Part shown: positions 9,331-18,041 of the stretch, piece by piece | Layout: every line of letters begins with the position of its first letter | Position numbering within the stretch: the stretch's first letter is position 1 | Assembly (NCBI RefSeq): GCF_000422785.1 | Contig: NZ_KE383920.1 | Span: 62,001 to 126,000 of the forward strand | Source: Pseudovibrio exalbescens DSM 16456 | GTDB lineage: Bacteria > Pseudomonadota > Alphaproteobacteria > Rhizobiales > Stappiaceae | Direction: 5' to 3' | DNA: 64,000 nucleotides | Translations under genes and position numbers: made by a program | Notes under the pieces: generated by a model | What the model saw: the letters and a program-made list of their open reading frames with translations, nothing else | Database searches by the model: none | Told to the model about the DNA's origin: nothing

Positions 9331-9360
9331 GCCGGTCATAGTGACTTCACTATGACCGGC
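9331..9360 (+). terminator. Intercistronic stem-loop between oppA and oppB
   Basis: GCCGGTCATAGTGA (9331-9344) and TCACTATGACCGGC (9347-9360) are perfect 14-bp complementary arms around a 2-base centre, so the real loop is about 4-6 bases. It is followed by TCATTTGTTA with no strong T-run. A partial terminator or 3'-end stabiliser of the oppA message is the usual role of such elements. Confidence 0.7.
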
Positions 9361-9412
9361 TCATTTGTTATCAGGCACTGAACAAAACTATAAACAATTG
9401 GAGTACAGGGCC

Positions 9413-10336
9413 ATGCTGCGCTATGTTTCGGGGCGTCTGCTCAGCGCAATACCGACCTTGTTCCTGATTATAACCATCTCCTTCTTCCTGATCCGGATCG
9501 CTCCGGGTGGCCCATTCGACCTGGAACGGCCTTTGGAAGCTAAGGTTATGGAAAATCTGAACAAGATTTACAATCTTGATAAGTCTCTTTGGGAGCAGTA
9601 CCTGCTCTACATGAAAAGCGTTCTTTCTGGCGATTTCGGCCCGAGCTTTTTCTTCAGAGATTTTTCGATCAACGAATTGTTCGCTCAAAGTCTGCCGATT
9701 TCCATGCAGCTTGGCTTGAGTGCTCTGACACTTGCCCTCATTGTTGGCGGTTTCTTTGGCGTTGTTGCAGCGCTGCGCCAAAATCAGGGCGTTGATTATT
9801 CCGTGATGACTGCGGCTACTTTCGGGGTAACTATCCCGAACTTTGTGGTGGCACCGTGTCTGACCCTCATTTTCGGTGTGTATTTGGGCTGGCTGCCCGT
9901 TGGCGGCTGGGGCGGAGGCGACTTCGTCAACAAGGTTCTGCCCGTTATCACGCTTGCACTTCCGCAAATCGCCATTGTGGCGCGCCTGACGCGCGGTTCC
10001 ATGATTGAAGCCATGCGCTCCAATCACGTACGGACGGCTCGAGCCTACGGCTTGTCGGGGTATACGATCATTGTGGTTCATGCCCTGCGCGGCGCGATCT
10101 TGCCGGTCGTGACCTATTTGGGCCCAGCTGCGGCTGCATTGCTGACCGGCTCAGTGGTGATCGAGACCATTTTCGGTATTCCGGGTATTGGCCGCTACTT
10201 CGTTCAGGGCGCGTTGAACCGTGACTACACCCTCGTAATGGGTACTGTGGTTGTGGTCGCTTGCTTTGTGATCCTGTTTAACCTGATCGTGGATGTGCTG
10301 TACGCAGTGCTTGATCCGCGCGTTCGTTTTGACTGA
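9413..10336 (+). CDS. oppB: Oligopeptide ABC transporter permease OppB
   Basis: Inner-membrane permease with about six transmembrane helices, starting MLRYVSGRLLSAIPTLFLII as is typical of the OppB/DppB class. The EAA loop region (MIEAMRSNHVRTARAYGLS) contacts the ATPase subunit. I chose the ATG at 9413 over the in-frame TTG at 9365: the shorter protein begins at the conserved first helix and has TTGGAG upstream. It pairs with OppC just downstream. Confidence 0.94.
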   Translation: MLRYVSGRLLSAIPTLFLIITISFFLIRIAPGGPFDLERPLEAKVMENLNKIYNLDKSLWEQYLLYMKSVLSGDFGPSFFFRDFSINELFAQSLPISMQLGLSALTLALIVGGFFGVVAALRQNQGVDYSVMTAATFGVTIPNFVVAPCLTLIFGVYLGWLPVGGWGGGDFVNKVLPVITLALPQIAIVARLTRGSMIEAMRSNHVRTARAYGLSGYTIIVVHALRGAILPVVTYLGPAAAALLTGSVVIETIFGIPGIGRYFVQGALNRDYTLVMGTVVVVACFVILFNLIVDVLYAVLDPRVRFD

Positions 10337-10349
10337 GGTTCCCATAAAA

Positions 10350-11477
10350 ATGAGTGTTACCTCGAAAGAAAATAACGAAGCGCCAGTAGTTGGTCGTTCC
10401 CTGTGGGACGATGCGCGAGATCGCCTGAAGGCGAACCGTGCAGCGGTAACCTCCATCGTCGTACTGGTCCTCATTACCATATTGTCGATCGTGGGGCCGA
10501 TCGTCTCGCCACACCATTACGACGCGGTTTATCGTGATTATGTAAAGGTGCCGGCCAGCCTTGAAGCCTATCCGCGGCAGGATCAGATCGAGCCGACCTT
10601 TACTTCCATCGCCAAGCGCGCTCGCATGAACGTGGAAAGCTACACTCTTGTTGATGACAAGGTGGAAGCTATCGTGACCTCGCGTCGTGATCTTGACCAG
10701 CGTTACGCGCGCTACTTCGATCGTTCGGACATGTTCAAGGGCGTTCAGATCGTGGACGTGTCGGATGATGGAAAGCAGGCGAAAATCGTTGCTCCGGTGC
10801 ATTACATGCACTTTTACTTCGGTACGGACGCAAACGGACGCGACATGCTCACCCGCACGCTGATTGCCGGGCGTGTCTCGCTGACCATCGGCCTTCTGGC
10901 AACCATAGTCGCCATTACCATTGGTGTGATCTACGGAACGGTTTCCGGGTATTTTGGCGGTAAAACCGACCTCATCATGATGCGCGTGGTGGATATTCTC
11001 TACTCACTGCCGTTCATCTTCTTCGTGATCATGCTCGTGGTGTTCTTCGGCCGAAATTTCGTCCTGATGTTTATTGCCGTCGGGGCTGTGGAATGGCTTG
11101 ATATGGCGCGTATCGTGCGTGGCCAAACGTTGAGTATCAAGCGACAGGAATACGTTCAGGCCGCTGAAGCCATGGGCGTGAGCAGCCGCGGCATTCTCAA
11201 ACGCCACATTGTGCCCAACACACTCGGCCCGGTAGTGGTCTACATGACACTGCTGGTACCAAAGGTGATCCTGTTGGAAAGCTTCCTGTCCTTCTTGGGA
11301 CTGGGTGTACAGGAGCCAATGACCAGTTGGGGTGTCTTGATCTCTGAAGGGGCGCGTAATCTGCAGGGTGCCCCCTGGATGCTGATCTTCCCATCCCTGT
11401 TCCTCACTTCCACGCTGTTTGCGCTTAACTTCATCGGTGATGGGTTGCGCGACGCACTGGATCCAAAAGATCGATAA
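10350..11477 (+). CDS. oppC: Oligopeptide ABC transporter permease OppC
   Basis: Second permease subunit, 375 residues from the ATG at 10350, which follows GAGG and lies 13 bp after the oppB stop. An in-frame ATG at 10293 would overlap oppB by 44 bp and adds an unconserved leader. The protein has one N-terminal helix (about 35-55), then a periplasmic segment of roughly 100 residues that is longer than in many OppC proteins. Five helices follow, with the EAA motif (YVQAAEAMGVSSRGILKRH). It ends in the usual GDGLRDALDPKD. Confidence 0.93.
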   Translation: MSVTSKENNEAPVVGRSLWDDARDRLKANRAAVTSIVVLVLITILSIVGPIVSPHHYDAVYRDYVKVPASLEAYPRQDQIEPTFTSIAKRARMNVESYTLVDDKVEAIVTSRRDLDQRYARYFDRSDMFKGVQIVDVSDDGKQAKIVAPVHYMHFYFGTDANGRDMLTRTLIAGRVSLTIGLLATIVAITIGVIYGTVSGYFGGKTDLIMMRVVDILYSLPFIFFVIMLVVFFGRNFVLMFIAVGAVEWLDMARIVRGQTLSIKRQEYVQAAEAMGVSSRGILKRHIVPNTLGPVVVYMTLLVPKVILLESFLSFLGLGVQEPMTSWGVLISEGARNLQGAPWMLIFPSLFLTSTLFALNFIGDGLRDALDPKDR

Positions 11478-11489
11478 GAGGGCTGGTGG

Positions 11490-13112
11490 ATGAGTACAGT
11501 AAACGAGAACACTGTTCTTGAAATCGACAACCTCAAAGTCGATTTCGAGACCAACGCAGGCACTGTGAACGCCGTCAAAGGCGTGAACATTCATGTCGAC
11601 AAGGGCGAGACCGTTGCGATTGTAGGCGAGTCCGGTTCGGGTAAAAGCCAGAGCATGATGGCGGCAATGGGGCTTCTGGCCTCCAATGGCACCACATCGG
11701 GCTCCGTGAAGTACAATGGTCAGAACATCCTTGGCCTGTCGTCGCGCAAGCTCAACAAGATCCGTGGTGCCAAGATCACCATGATCTTTCAGGAGCCGAT
11801 GACATCTCTGGATCCGCTCTACACCATCGAGCGTCAATTGTGCGAACCCATGGTCGAACATGGTGAGTACAACTGGACAACCGCCAAGAAGCGCGCGGTT
11901 GAACTGCTGGAGCTGGTGGGTATTCCGGACCCGGCGCGTAAGGTGAAGGCATATCCCTACGAAATGTCAGGCGGCCAACGTCAGCGTGTGATGATTGCCA
12001 TGGCATTGGCCAATGACCCGGACATTTTGATTGCCGATGAGCCAACCACTGCTCTGGATGTCACCACACAGGCCCAGATCCTGGACCTGATGGCCGACTT
12101 GCAGAAGCGTTTGGGTATGGCCGTGGTGTTCATTACCCACGATCTGGGTATTGTCGAGCGGATTTCGGACCGCGTCTATGTCATGAGATATGGCGAAGTC
12201 GTGGAAGAGGGGAAGACCTCTGAAATCTTCGGCAGCCCGAAGCATGACTATACGCGCATGCTGTTGGATGCAGAGCCAACGGGTCGCAAAGACCCGGTTG
12301 ACGAAAGCAAGCCGGTTGTTCTGGATGCCAAGGATGTGCGCGTCGAGTTCGAAACGGACAATGGCTTCCTAATGCCAAATCACGTGCTGCGCGCCGTCAA
12401 TGACATCTCGTTGCAGGTGCGTGAAGGCCAAACACTGGGCATCGTGGGTGAGTCCGGTTCGGGCAAGTCCACGCTGGGGCGTGCCTTGTTGCAACTGCTA
12501 CCTGCACAGGGCCGCGTTGCCTACATGGGCCGTGATATCACGGGCGTTTCCCAAAAGGCCATGCGTCCTTTGCGCAAGGAAATGCAGCTGATCTTCCAGG
12601 ATCCGTTCGGCTCGTTGAGTCCGCGCATGACGGTCGGTCAGATTATTACGGAAGGGCTGTTGGTTCACGAGCCAACCTTGTCCTCTTCCGAACGTGACCG
12701 GTATGCCTGTCAGGCCTTGGAAGAGGTCTCCATGGATCCGGCCATGCGCAACCGCTATCCCCACGAGTTTTCCGGGGGGCAGCGCCAGCGTATCGCCATT
12801 GCGCGAACAATGGTTCTGAAACCAAAGTTGGTTGTGCTTGACGAGCCTACTTCGGCGCTTGACCGCACCATCCAGAAGCAGGTTGTGGAACTGTTGCGCA
12901 AGTTCCAGGACGACTACAACCTGACCTATCTTTTCATCTCCCACGACTTGGCCGTTGTTCGCGCCATGTCAGATACGGTGATGGTGATGAAAAAAGGCGT
13001 GGTGGTTGAACAGGGAACGGCCTCTGAGATTTTCTCAAATCCAAAGGAAGCCTACACGCAGGAACTTGTAGAAGCTGCGGTTCTCAAACACGACGAGACG
13101 GCAATCGCCTGA
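11490..13112 (+). CDS. Fused OppD-OppF peptide transporter ATPase
   Basis: A 540-residue protein with two complete ABC ATPase domains in one chain, replacing separate OppD and OppF. Domain 1 has GESGSGKSQ (about 47-55), signature MSGGQRQRVMIA and ADEPTTALD. Domain 2 has GESGSGKST, FSGGQRQRIAIA and LDEPTSALD. The serine-glutamine ending of the first Walker A (GKSQ) is common in fused Opp/Yej-type ATPases. The gene completes the importer and ends just before a strong terminator. Import is ATP-driven at the inner membrane. Confidence 0.94.
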   Translation: MSTVNENTVLEIDNLKVDFETNAGTVNAVKGVNIHVDKGETVAIVGESGSGKSQSMMAAMGLLASNGTTSGSVKYNGQNILGLSSRKLNKIRGAKITMIFQEPMTSLDPLYTIERQLCEPMVEHGEYNWTTAKKRAVELLELVGIPDPARKVKAYPYEMSGGQRQRVMIAMALANDPDILIADEPTTALDVTTQAQILDLMADLQKRLGMAVVFITHDLGIVERISDRVYVMRYGEVVEEGKTSEIFGSPKHDYTRMLLDAEPTGRKDPVDESKPVVLDAKDVRVEFETDNGFLMPNHVLRAVNDISLQVREGQTLGIVGESGSGKSTLGRALLQLLPAQGRVAYMGRDITGVSQKAMRPLRKEMQLIFQDPFGSLSPRMTVGQIITEGLLVHEPTLSSSERDRYACQALEEVSMDPAMRNRYPHEFSGGQRQRIAIARTMVLKPKLVVLDEPTSALDRTIQKQVVELLRKFQDDYNLTYLFISHDLAVVRAMSDTVMVMKKGVVVEQGTASEIFSNPKEAYTQELVEAAVLKHDETAIA

Positions 13113-13122
13113 TCAACAATCC

Positions 13123-13149
13123 AAACCCCGGCCACGCGCCGGGGTTTTT
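13123..13149 (+). terminator. Rho-independent terminator of the opp operon
   Basis: AAACCCCGGC-CACGC-GCCGGGGTTT is a 10-bp perfect stem with a 5-base loop, running into TTTTTC. It is GC-rich with a T-tail, the classic form. It lies between opp and the convergent dipeptidase gene and could serve both strands because of the A-run on the left. Confidence 0.9.
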
Positions 13150-13178
13150 CTTTGCATTTTTCCAGCCTTTGGCGACAA

Positions 13179-14234
13179 TCAAATACCCGAGCGCTCCAGA
13201 ACACGCCACCAGTTCTCATGAGCGATTTTGGTGATGAGCGGTTCACCAAAGCCAGCCGCACGAAAGGCCTCGATCAGTCGGGGAAGGCCGGCAACATCCT
13301 TCAGGTCTTTGGGAACACGGCAGCCATCAAAATCAGAGCCGAAGGCCACACCGTCCTCGCCCAATTTCTCGACAAGATAGGCTGCATGGCGCACGATCAC
13401 GTCCAGCGGTGTATCTGCCGACCAACTACCGTCACCTCTGAGAAAAGATGCCGCGAAATTGACGCCGACCACGCCCTTGCTTTCTGCGATGGCTGACAGT
13501 TGCTTGTCCGTCAGATTGCGTGCATGCGGACAAAGCGCGTGTACATTGGAGTGTGTTGCCACTATTGGCTTGCTGCTCAGCTTCACAACATCCCAAAACC
13601 CTTGTTCGGTGATGTGGGACATGTCCAGCATGATGCCCATGTCGTTACAGCGCTTCACCAACTCGCGGCCCTTTTCCGTCAAGCCGGGCCCGGTGTCCGG
13701 TGACGAGTTGAAGCGCATGGGGACGCCGTCCGCAAAAATGTTCTTTCGGCTCCATACAGGTCCTAACGAGCGTAGGCCCGCTTCATAGAGCAGGTCCAGG
13801 GCAGCAAAGTCAGGGTCAATTGCTTCTGCGCCCTCCATGTGAAGCAGCATGGCCAGTTTGCCATCGACCGTCGCCTGTCGGATCTGGGATGTACTGCGGC
13901 AAATGGCAACCTTCATTGGTGCTGCACGCTCGATCTGAACAGCCTCGGAGATGAGGCGGGCTGTATAAGCAAGTGCGGCGGCTTGGTCCACCGGCTGAAA
14001 ATGGGCCGGATCATCAGCGCCGCGTGTCACTGAGGCTCCGTTGTCCAGGACCGAGGGGACCCACAGCGCGAAAAAACCACCACAGAAACCGCCCTCCATG
14101 GCGCGCGGAAGGTCTATGTGATCGTGTTCGGCGCGGTCAAGAAAATGACGTTGCTTGGGTGTGCCACGGTGCATGAGCAGCTTGAGTAGGGTGTCGTTGT
14201 GACCGTCAAATATCTTGGGCGTGGCGCCAGTCAT
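13179..14234 (-). CDS. Membrane dipeptidase (renal dipeptidase family M19)
   Basis: Zinc dipeptidase of the amidohydrolase superfamily. The HxD metal ligands appear in FDGHNDTLLKL near the N-terminus, the bridging Glu in LLHMEGAEA, and further ligands in DMSHITEQGFWDV and PIVATHSNVHALCPHARN, ending in GSDFDG. Several such enzymes cleave dipeptides, including D-amino-acid ones. The ATG at 14234 has GGAG upstream and starts close to the fold; an in-frame GTG at 14294 would add 20 residues. Its position beside an oligopeptide importer suggests joint use of imported peptides. I see no signal peptide from either start. Confidence 0.92.
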   Translation of the reverse strand: MTGATPKIFDGHNDTLLKLLMHRGTPKQRHFLDRAEHDHIDLPRAMEGGFCGGFFALWVPSVLDNGASVTRGADDPAHFQPVDQAAALAYTARLISEAVQIERAAPMKVAICRSTSQIRQATVDGKLAMLLHMEGAEAIDPDFAALDLLYEAGLRSLGPVWSRKNIFADGVPMRFNSSPDTGPGLTEKGRELVKRCNDMGIMLDMSHITEQGFWDVVKLSSKPIVATHSNVHALCPHARNLTDKQLSAIAESKGVVGVNFAASFLRGDGSWSADTPLDVIVRHAAYLVEKLGEDGVAFGSDFDGCRVPKDLKDVAGLPRLIEAFRAAGFGEPLITKIAHENWWRVLERSGI

Positions 14235-14383
14235 GCTCTGCGGGCTCCAGTCTGGGAGGGGGAGAATGGGCACAGCGCATTTGCGCTGCGCCACTCACTT
14301 GTAGCCGGGTAACCAGAAAGGGCGCAATGCTTTCCTATGCTGAAAGAACATCAACAATTACGTGAGGTTGCGTGCAGCGAGCA

Positions 14384-15070
14384 CTAGGTCAGCGCAGGAA
14401 CAACGGCGTCCACCATGATTGTCACGAAGTGACAGATGGCCGCTGACAGAACAAAGCCGTGCCAGATGGCATTCTGATAGGGCAGTGTTTTCCAGAGGTA
14501 GAACAAGGTTCCCAGAGTATAAAGACCGCCCCCTACCATGAGAAAGACAAAGCCAGCGGTTGAGGATTGCTGGTAGAGAGGCACAATGGCAAAGACCGCC
14601 GCCCAGCCCAGAGCGAGATAAATCGGGACGGTAAGGCGTTCGAAACGGTGCATGTGGAAGATCTTGATCGTTGCACCAGCAATTGCACCAGCCCAAACGA
14701 TCGAGAGCAGGATCGCCCCGGTCCAGCCGCCAAGCACCATCAGGCACAAAGGTGTATAGGTTCCCGCAATCATCAGAAAGATGGCTGAGTGGTCCAAGCG
14801 CCGCAACAGGCCGATCCGGTTGTCCTTCGCCAGAATGTTGTAGGTCGCCGAACAGATGAGCATTGTCATCAGGCAGCCCGCATAAATGAAGATGCTGATT
14901 TTCCGCGCTGGATCTTCATAGGACCAAAGCAGGATGATGAACGCAGTTGTGGCGGCAGAGCCCAGCGCAATGCCAAGCACATGGATGATGCCGTCTGCAA
15001 TACGCTCTCCGCGGGTTTCCATTCGGGGGAGATGCGGTGGGATCACCGTAGTCAGATCTTGTCTCGTCAT
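14384..15070 (-). CDS. Hemolysin III / PAQR-like membrane protein
   Basis: A seven-helix membrane protein of the HlyIII (YqfA/TrhA) family, 228 residues from the ATG at 15070. The family motifs are visible: ERIADGIIHVLGIALGSA at the start, YNILAKDNRIGLLRRLDHSAIF with the conserved S-x(n)-D-H, and the C-terminal IWHGFVLSAAICHF with a second histidine pair. These His/Asp residues likely bind zinc as in PAQR receptors. A longer start at 15145 adds an unconserved leader. Function in bacteria is poorly defined, linked to membrane homeostasis. Confidence 0.87.
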   Translation of the reverse strand: MTRQDLTTVIPPHLPRMETRGERIADGIIHVLGIALGSAATTAFIILLWSYEDPARKISIFIYAGCLMTMLICSATYNILAKDNRIGLLRRLDHSAIFLMIAGTYTPLCLMVLGGWTGAILLSIVWAGAIAGATIKIFHMHRFERLTVPIYLALGWAAVFAIVPLYQQSSTAGFVFLMVGGGLYTLGTLFYLWKTLPYQNAIWHGFVLSAAICHFVTIMVDAVVPALT

Positions 15071-15495
15071 GCTGCATTTAGGCCAAAAATCTGGGGCAGG
15101 GACAACTGCCAGTTTCAGGAATGCGACTAACGTTGAGCTCAACACTGCAGGCGAGTCGTGGTGATTTCATGACAACAAGTGCCGATACGTTATAATTCCT
15201 CGTATATCACAGGGTGAGTGCGAAGGGAGCCAGCAAAACCAAGCCTGTGGGTATCTTGTACAAAGCGCCGGTCATCAACAGGCCATTTTGTGTTGTGCAT
15301 TCGAATCGGGAAATTTGCTGGCATAACTATGCCGAGCGCGCCACGCGCCTCTCCAAGATTTGCAGCTGAGATACCGACGGGGCCTGCCACGCCTGCAGAG
15401 CCGAGGGCGATAAAACTATTGCCTTATAACCGCCAGCTGCCATGCGGTTCACAAGCTGAAGCCAACGCCTTCACGCTGCTGTTAAGAGTGGGTAA
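15071..15495. other. 425-bp intergenic region with a promoter-like element
   Basis: I recognise no gene. Open frames on both strands (15218-15499 plus; 15190-15390 minus) lack ribosome binding sites and family features. ATGACA (15169-15174), a 16-base spacer and TATAAT (15191-15196) make a sigma-70-like promoter on the plus strand, which would give about a 290-base leader before the ATPase gene at 15496 or an independent small RNA. Confidence 0.4.
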
Positions 15496-16968
15496 ATGAC
15501 TGTTACGATCGAAATGGGTGTGAAACCCAACGGGACCTCGTCTGTTGTCGATCTTGAGGAATTGCTCGCAACGCGTCTTCTGGTTCAAGGGAACTCTGGT
15601 TCGGGTAAATCCCACTTGCTGCGGCGCCTCATGGAACAAAGCGCTCCCTGGGTTCAGCAAGTCGTTATTGACCCTGAAGGCGACTTCGTAACGTTGGCCG
15701 ACAAATTTGGCCATGTGGTCATCGACGCGACAATGAGTGAGCGGGAACTGACGATGATTGCGGCGCGCGTGCGCCAGCACCGTATCTCGGTCATTTTGAA
15801 CCTTGAAGAACTGGAGCCGGACAAACAGCTCAAGGCAACAGCTTCATTTCTCAACGGTCTTTTCGATATTGACCGGAACTATTGGTATCCTGCGCTGATC
15901 ATTGTGGACGAGGCCCAGCTTTTTGCACCAAGCGCGGCAGGGGACTACGGCGAAGAAGCGCGCCGCGTGTCTCTGACAGCCATGACCAATCTCATGTGTC
16001 GAGGCCGAAAGCGCGGTCTTGCGGGTGTTATTGCAACCCAGCGCTTGGCAAAGCTGGCGAAGAACGTGGCTGCCGAAGCAACGAACTTCTTCATGGGGCG
16101 CACATTTCTTGATATTGACATGCAGCGCGCTTCTGACCTTCTGGGCATGGAGCGCCGGCAGGCAGAGCAGTTCCGTAATCTTGATCGAGGACAGTTCATC
16201 GCGTTGGGGCCGGCTATATCCCGCCGTCCTGAACGAGTGAAAATCGGTGAAGTTATTACCTCAGGGCGCAATGGCTCTACCAAGTTGATGCCATTACCGG
16301 ATCAGCCGGTTGAAAGTGCAGCCGAGTTGATTTTTACAGCGTCCGAAAACGATCCGGTCCTGCATTCAAATCGAATATCTGCTCCTTCAGCCAGCGATGT
16401 CATGAAGCAGTTGTCGCGTACCGCAGCTGCACAGCTACAGAGCGCGGCAGCGGAAACCGAAGCAGAACCGGAAGACCTGTTCAATCTGGAAGAAAAGAAT
16501 GCGCAGTTGGAGGAAATTCTGGCCAGCATGCTAGAAGATCCAGATGCTGCATTTCAGCCGGTTTCCCAACTCTATCAGGACTTTCAGGTGCGCTGTCGGA
16601 TCGAGCGGATCAAATGCCCGGACCTTCCGCGCTTTAGGCGGCTGCTGTCTGTGGCGCGGGCTGGCGTCGACAAAAAGGAAGTTGAAGCAGGTGACTGGGG
16701 TCAGGTTGAACTGATTGCCAATCAATTGCCTGAGGAAATGCGCGGTGTTTACCTTCTGCTTGCCAAGGCGGCCTTGGCTGAGCAACCCTGTCCCTCAGAC
16801 CTTGAGATTGCCAAGGCCTATGGGACACGCTCTCCGGGCCGCGCGCGTTGGTTGCTGACATATATGGAAGAACGTGGCTTCATTATCTGCGCCAGCGATC
16901 TGCGCGGAAACCGCATTGTCACCCTGCCGGATTTGGGCCGGCAGACGGCGACAAAAATCGCATCCTGA
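15496..16968 (+). CDS. HerA/FtsK-like ATP-binding protein (DUF87 type)
   Basis: A 490-residue P-loop ATPase. Walker A is QGNSGSGKSHLLRRL at about 31-45, Walker B ALIIVDEAQLF at about 133-143, and a conserved CRGRKRGLAGVIATQRLAKLAKNV segment holds the sensor/arginine-finger region. The C-terminal third (from about 310) contains a glutamate-rich linker and a helical domain ending in a winged-helix-like stretch (SDLEIAKAYGTRSPGRARWLLTYMEERGF). Such proteins resemble HerA DNA translocases, but no NurA nuclease or phage genes adjoin it, so its substrate is unknown. The start ATG follows GAGTGGG. Confidence 0.8.
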   Translation: MTVTIEMGVKPNGTSSVVDLEELLATRLLVQGNSGSGKSHLLRRLMEQSAPWVQQVVIDPEGDFVTLADKFGHVVIDATMSERELTMIAARVRQHRISVILNLEELEPDKQLKATASFLNGLFDIDRNYWYPALIIVDEAQLFAPSAAGDYGEEARRVSLTAMTNLMCRGRKRGLAGVIATQRLAKLAKNVAAEATNFFMGRTFLDIDMQRASDLLGMERRQAEQFRNLDRGQFIALGPAISRRPERVKIGEVITSGRNGSTKLMPLPDQPVESAAELIFTASENDPVLHSNRISAPSASDVMKQLSRTAAAQLQSAAAETEAEPEDLFNLEEKNAQLEEILASMLEDPDAAFQPVSQLYQDFQVRCRIERIKCPDLPRFRRLLSVARAGVDKKEVEAGDWGQVELIANQLPEEMRGVYLLLAKAALAEQPCPSDLEIAKAYGTRSPGRARWLLTYMEERGFIICASDLRGNRIVTLPDLGRQTATKIAS

Positions 16969-16994
16969 TCCTGCGGTAAGCTTGCTGAGTTGGC

Positions 16995-18041
16995 TCAGCG
17001 ACCGTCTGCCGTTTCATGCGCGCTGCCAACCTCAACCGGCTCAAAGAACAGCGTTTCGGGTCGACGGGAGCAGGTGGAGCACAAATGCGGCTTGTCCGGT
17101 AGGGCATATTTGAGGCAACAGGCCTTGCGCCTCGGGGCATATTCTATGCGCCCTTCATTCTGGCGTTGTCTCCACACGATACCTCCGTTGATGTCACGGC
17201 CAAAACTGGTCAGGAACCGGCGCATGAGTGCCGCTACGTCTTGCGGGTGGGCACCATGTCGGCGCAAAGCCATGAACGGGCTCAACAACGCAATTGCCAC
17301 GCTGGAATAAAAAACAGGCTTGGGTGTTTTGCGCTTGCCCAGTGCCTCGTAAAGAACCTTGATGATCTCTTCCACCACGATGGATAACTGGAACAACTCG
17401 GAGGGCCCTCTGTCCGGGTCCAGATCCGTTTCTTCTGGTAGTATGCGCGGATCAAGGTAGAGCTCGAGCCACGGTGCCTTGGAGAGCGGCAGAAACCGCA
17501 GATCTGCGCAGGGTGGGGCACGACCGATAAGCAAATAATTGACGACAACACGGTTCAACAAGCTCTGTGCAACGGCTTTGAGAGCCTGAGACGCCGCCAG
17601 CTTCGGGGTGGTCGCTCCCCGTTGCTCGCGAAAGTGAGAAAGCAGCGGTGTGCACCAGCTGTCAAAATTGCGTTGGAAAGCCTCAAAGTCGCGCAGTTCT
17701 GCCATGGCAGCTGGGCCCGCGTAGGGCTGCACCAGTCTTCTTGTCAGTACTGTTTCGGCAGTTGGGGCATCAGTTTCCATTAACCGCAGGAACCGATAGG
17801 GCAGGCCAGCAGTTTCAGGATCCAGATCGGAAGGGGAAAGACGTCCGTATGAAGTGGCGTCGCCTCGCATGAAAGTCCCGTCGGTTAAAGCATGAAGCAG
17901 GGTCGCTGGCGAAGGCTGGCTTGATCCTGAACTCCAGTTTAACCGCCAGGTGAGAGGCGAGCAAGCGGAGGCGACAATTAAGGGCGCGTATTCAAAAGCT
18001 TGGAAGAAAGCGCCTGCTTTGAAAGACGACGCGCCAGCCAT
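16995..18041 (-). CDS. FhuF-like [2Fe-2S] siderophore reductase-type protein
   Basis: A 348-residue protein whose C-terminus carries the FhuF signature: CC at 308-309, then C321 and C324 (CC-x11-C-x2-C), the ligand set of the unusual [2Fe-2S] cluster of ferric-siderophore reductases. The upstream VVNYLLIGRAPPCADLRFLPL region also resembles that fold. The start overlaps the preceding P-loop gene by 64 bp, so this is the last gene of the STAS-lipoprotein-SLBB-P-loop unit unless it has its own promoter. No siderophore genes are nearby. Why a reductase-like protein should close an exopolysaccharide operon is not clear. Family assignment rests mostly on the cysteine motif. Confidence 0.7.
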   Translation of the reverse strand: MAGASSFKAGAFFQAFEYAPLIVASACSPLTWRLNWSSGSSQPSPATLLHALTDGTFMRGDATSYGRLSPSDLDPETAGLPYRFLRLMETDAPTAETVLTRRLVQPYAGPAAMAELRDFEAFQRNFDSWCTPLLSHFREQRGATTPKLAASQALKAVAQSLLNRVVVNYLLIGRAPPCADLRFLPLSKAPWLELYLDPRILPEETDLDPDRGPSELFQLSIVVEEIIKVLYEALGKRKTPKPVFYSSVAIALLSPFMALRRHGAHPQDVAALMRRFLTSFGRDINGGIVWRQRQNEGRIEYAPRRKACCLKYALPDKPHLCSTCSRRPETLFFEPVEVGSAHETADGR

